Below are positions 46,234-46,238 of a stretch of 46,238 nt of DNA, piece after piece (the stretch's first letter is position 1; each line of letters starts with the position of its first letter). The notes below the pieces were generated by a model. That model searched no databases. It was not told the DNA's origin and worked only from the letters and a program-made list of their open reading frames with translations. Source of the stretch: Bacteroidota bacterium (lineage in GTDB: Bacteria; Bacteroidota; Rhodothermia; Rhodothermales; Bin80); assembly GCA_026708685.1 (NCBI GenBank), contig JAPOUL010000080.1, positions 1 to 46,238 of the forward strand, given 5' to 3'. The position numbers were made by a program, and so were the translations under genes.

Positions 46234-46238
46234 AATCT

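Noticed and set aside
1-46238. CRISPR array
   Set aside because: No regularly spaced short direct repeats with unique spacers were seen; the 33-bp repeats at 13.7 and 14.2 kb are coding and have no spacers.

Overview
The window looks like a chromosomal stretch from a marine-type member of the Bacteroidota/Rhodothermota assemblage. This is inferred from gene content: a TonB-dependent receptor with an N-terminal carboxypeptidase-regulatory-like domain, a DUF5916 outer-membrane protein, a Vps10/BNR-repeat secreted protein, and an Lgt with the GDGDWG variant motif. Start codons also lack Shine-Dalgarno sequences, and two promoter-like sites match the Bacteroidota TTTG/TAnnTTTG pattern. No 16S gene is present, so the placement is tentative.

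Layout. 1-0.9 kb: a nitrilase-superfamily amidase. 1.1-5.1 kb: a decayed accessory patch with a secreted-protein pseudogene (two in-frame stops), an unknown secreted protein, and a DNA methyltransferase-HNH fusion broken by two frameshifts and a stop. 5.1-6 kb: noncoding, with a small inverted-repeat element. 6-13.5 kb: Vps10/BNR protein, YceI-like protein, 2Fe-2S ferredoxin, two tandem serine-hydrolase lipoproteins and a cysteine-poor FmdB-type protein. 13.6-14.5 kb: two paralogous small membrane proteins built from 11-residue coiled-coil repeats. 15-19.1 kb (minus strand): a coupled run bcp-gatB-thioredoxin-fold lipoprotein-tpiA. 19.2-20.3 kb: two tandem copies of a decayed fibronectin-III gene, followed by a second bcp. 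21.4-26.3 kb: TonB receptor, SDR dehydrogenase, phosphodiester-glycosidase-like lipoprotein and tRNA-Gln(CTG). 27-33.2 kb: a giant Calx-beta-like repeat protein ending in a putative beta-barrel. 33.5-34.7 kb: a heavily mutated AAA-type ATPase. 35-42.3 kb (minus strand): a compact housekeeping cluster obgE-rluD-hisS-lgt-PLP decarboxylase-rlmB, then a YaaW-like protein. 42.3-45.3 kb: rnhA and the DUF5916 protein. Right edge: the C-terminus of a protein with a PD-(D/E)XK-like motif, cut by the window end.

How the genes work together. Two runs are clearly co-transcribed: bcp/gatB/Trx-fold/tpiA and obgE to rlmB, both with overlapping stops and starts. The rest is mostly single genes for cell-envelope proteins. 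At least four loci are pseudogenes, and most of them are accessory or mobile in character (modification enzyme, AAA ATPase, secreted repeat proteins), so the window alternates conserved core genes with eroding accessory islands. I did not find an intact, clearly new multi-gene system. The most unusual intact items are the Calx-beta/autotransporter-like protein, the hendecad pair, and the cysteine-free thioredoxin-fold lipoprotein in the gatB operon.
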